Assembly (NCBI GenBank): GCA_035578155.1
Contig: JAPWDM010000005.1
Span: 13,854,832 to 13,918,831 of the forward strand
Direction: 5' to 3'
Source of the DNA: Brachynemurus nebulosus
Lineage: Eukaryota; Arthropoda; Insecta; Neuroptera; Myrmeleontidae
DNA: 64,000 nucleotides
Shown here: piece by piece, positions 62,504 through 64,000 of the stretch
Layout of the letters: every line of letters starts with the position of its first letter
Position numbering within the stretch: position 1 is the stretch's first letter
The notes under the pieces: generated by a model
Databases searched by the model: none
Told to the model about the DNA's origin: nothing
The model's input: the letters and a program-made list of their open reading frames with translations, nothing else
Translations under genes and position numbers: made by a program

Positions 62504-63055
62504 CTTATAATTTTATTTTAATTATTAATTTTATATAAATATGATTTTTCATTTCAACCGCACGCCTATGAACTTATATTGTATATACACAATACATACA
62601 CTGCCTACGTGAACAGTACTTACAGTACTTACCGTCCAGTCCAGAGGGTACAGTGGAATGCATACGCAATCACTGCACCCTGAGCAGTTATCTGCTTTAC
62701 TGGACCGGCCGGTTGATTTGGTTATGTTTTAAGGTTACTAGCAGATGTCGCTGTTTCAGGTGGTTTATTAATTAACTATAAATGTTTTGAATAATATGTA
62801 AATATGATTAAAATTATGTAACTGACAAATAAAATTTAGCACAAATTAGATGAAATGAATATTGAAAAAGTCAATATTAATACTTAAATATCAGTAATTA
62901 GTAAATGATAAATAGGAAAAATAAACGAAAACTTACTCCTCGGATTATTCACAAAGCAAAAACAAATTTTACAATTGGAATTACAAGGAAAAATTAATAA
63001 ATGGTACGGAGCACTCAAAACACGTTTAAACGGTTTTTGTATCCGAACCGCTCTC
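62504..63055 (-). other. LINE 5' leader (proposed)
   Basis: About 550 nt between ORF1 and the candidate duplication. It contains the less AT-rich stretch with 'cagcgacatctgctagtaac' (minus strand, 62753-62734), which resembles 5' regions of insect LINEs with internal promoters. Whether the leader ends at 63055 or near 62760 is unresolved. Confidence 0.45.
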
Positions 63056-63700
63056 TCGTGTTTTTCCTTTCTAAGTGTTCCAAGACAGTGAAAAATTGAA
63101 ATTTCGAAAAACCCTCCCAGCGTTACCTGAGGAAAACTATTGTCTAACGAATGAACTTTAATTTTTTTTTTATTTCGGATGATCCAGCACCAAGTTATGG
63201 GGGCAATTCTACTTTTTCCGAGACACGTTCGAATAATTGCTGCCATTACTGTATTTTTTAATATTTCTTCGTGAAAATTTTATACAATATTCTTCGAATG
63301 TTATATTTTAATGTACCACTGGTCTTAATAAATAGATTTTAACTGTGTCGTCACAAAAAATAACAAAAACATGCCTTTTTTTGTACGAATTAACCTTACC
63401 CTCTCCTTAAACTAGGTTGCGAGTGACTATAAATGAAAGAAAGAAATGATTGTAAAAGAAGAAAGTAGAATGTACCTATACTATTCCCCACTCAGTAAAA
63501 GTCTATGAGATGTTTCTCACTGTAGCGTCCACTGTAATAGCTGAATCTTTCTTTTGCACATCAACTAAAAGAAAAATGAATAATCCAATACACTGCTGAA
63601 TTCGGTTTCCAATAAGCTTTCCTTTAACATCCAACAAAAGATACCCTTGAAAAAAAATTTTCTCCAGTTTCTAAATTTTCCCTTAAAAATAAACGCCCAT
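63056..63700. other. Right flank of the LINE, no gene recognised
   Basis: Contains the second arm of the inverted repeat described for 56647-56990 (about 63108-63230). Nothing else supportable. Confidence 0.45.
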
Positions 63701-63760
63701 AGTTAAGATTCAATTTCGCATCTATAATTAAATCACCACAATCCATTTGACCGATTGTTT

Positions 63761-63957
63761 CAGAGAAAGTTACCTGTGGCAGACGGACGGACACCAAAAT
63801 GATTTCAAAGGCAAAAAGTTAGATCAAGTTATTCATAATTTAATTGTACATGGTGAGCACCGGTCAGGTGAAAACGAATTTTTTGCAAACTTTTCGGATA
63901 TTATAAAATTTTATTGTAGATACTTTAATACCTATGACCTATACTTTAACATTCAAG
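63761..63957 (+). CDS. Possible host exon, unrecognised (low confidence)
   Basis: A 197-bp open stretch is bounded by a good acceptor (TTGTTTCAG, ending 63760) and a strong donor (GTAAGT at 63958). In the open frame it reads ESYLWQTDGHQNDFKGKKLD and continues for about 45 more residues. I recognise no domain. The composition is less AT-driven than the surrounding frames. It could equally be a repeat fragment, since 'cagacggacggacacc' recalls arthropod dispersed repeats. Confidence 0.2.
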
Positions 63958-64000
63958 TAAGTAATAACTCCTCTTGATAACTAGTCATAAGCATCTTGCC

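Larger units (their letters stand above)
56991..63055 (-). mobile_element. Full-length I-clade-type non-LTR retrotransposon (LINE)
   Basis: On the minus strand the order is a 5' leader, ORF1 (62503-61046), ORF2 (61043-57318), a 3' UTR of about 300 nt and an A-tract (T20 on the plus strand at 56991-57010, then A and T7). Neither ORF has an internal stop or frameshift. The 3' UTR contains a strong stem-loop (57028-57090). A candidate target-site duplication, TCGTGTTTTT, lies at 56986-56995 and 63056-63065; it overlaps the poly-T and is therefore only suggestive. If it is wrong, the 5' end could be nearer 62760. The RNase H domain and two-ORF plan fit the I group; the exact clade needs a tree. 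Confidence 0.85.

Noticed and set aside
62884..63246. 120-codon minus-strand open frame with a GTAAGT donor-like site
   Set aside because: It crosses the proposed 5' boundary of the LINE and includes an arm of a repeated inverted sequence. No recognised domain.

Overview
The window looks like intergenic or intronic DNA from an AT-rich animal genome, most probably an insect. The clues are very AT-rich sequence, long (AT)n/(GT)n microsatellites, Helitron, hAT, mariner, pogo-like and PIF/Harbinger-like elements, and an I-clade-type LINE with RNase H. I recognise no complete host gene, rRNA, tRNA or CRISPR array. Bacterial-style features (operons, ribosome binding sites, terminators) do not apply. 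Element classes below come from termini, target-site duplications (TSDs) and conserved residues that I read directly; no database search was possible.

Layout. 0-10 kb: a Helitron-like element with a textbook 3' hairpin and CTAG end (1221-2170), a second Helitron family on the minus strand (3515-4210), a deleted hAT element with a perfect 8-bp TSD (5151-6390), and a 1.5-kb element with unassigned termini (7868-9387). 10-20 kb: a piggyBac-like TTAA element, a perfect 92-bp-arm palindrome around an (AT)n tract, a nest of MITEs inside a pogo-like element (15167-17348), and a second hAT copy, also with a perfect TSD (18617-19622). 20-30 kb: three more Harbinger-type MITEs, a truncated Helitron copy and an inverted-repeat element with GGGCCTTATT subterminal motifs. 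30-40 kb: a degenerate repeat block interrupted by a 688-bp TTAA palindrome and an 809-bp inverted-repeat element, then a 1488-bp element inserted in an (AT)n tract. That element carries an array of perfect heat-shock-element-like sites spaced 103 bp apart. A 905-bp element with GGGGTAAAGTGG repeats follows. 40-50 kb: an inverted-repeat element carrying a CXC-type cysteine-rich coding remnant, two copies of a TTAA-flanked GGGGGAC element (43 and 53 kb), a 1.6-kb foldback element and a 160-bp tandem repeat. 50-64 kb: an internally deleted mariner, small MITEs, and an uninterrupted two-ORF LINE on the minus strand (about 56991-63055).

How it fits together. Only the LINE could be autonomous: ORF1 has a zinc knuckle, and ORF2 has endonuclease, reverse transcriptase and RNase H with the expected catalytic residues. 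Everything else is non-autonomous or broken and would need transposases from elsewhere. The most unusual observation is the heat-shock-element-like array at 35408-36080, which could make a mobile element a carrier of HSF-responsive sequence. That is a prediction from motif geometry and has not been shown.
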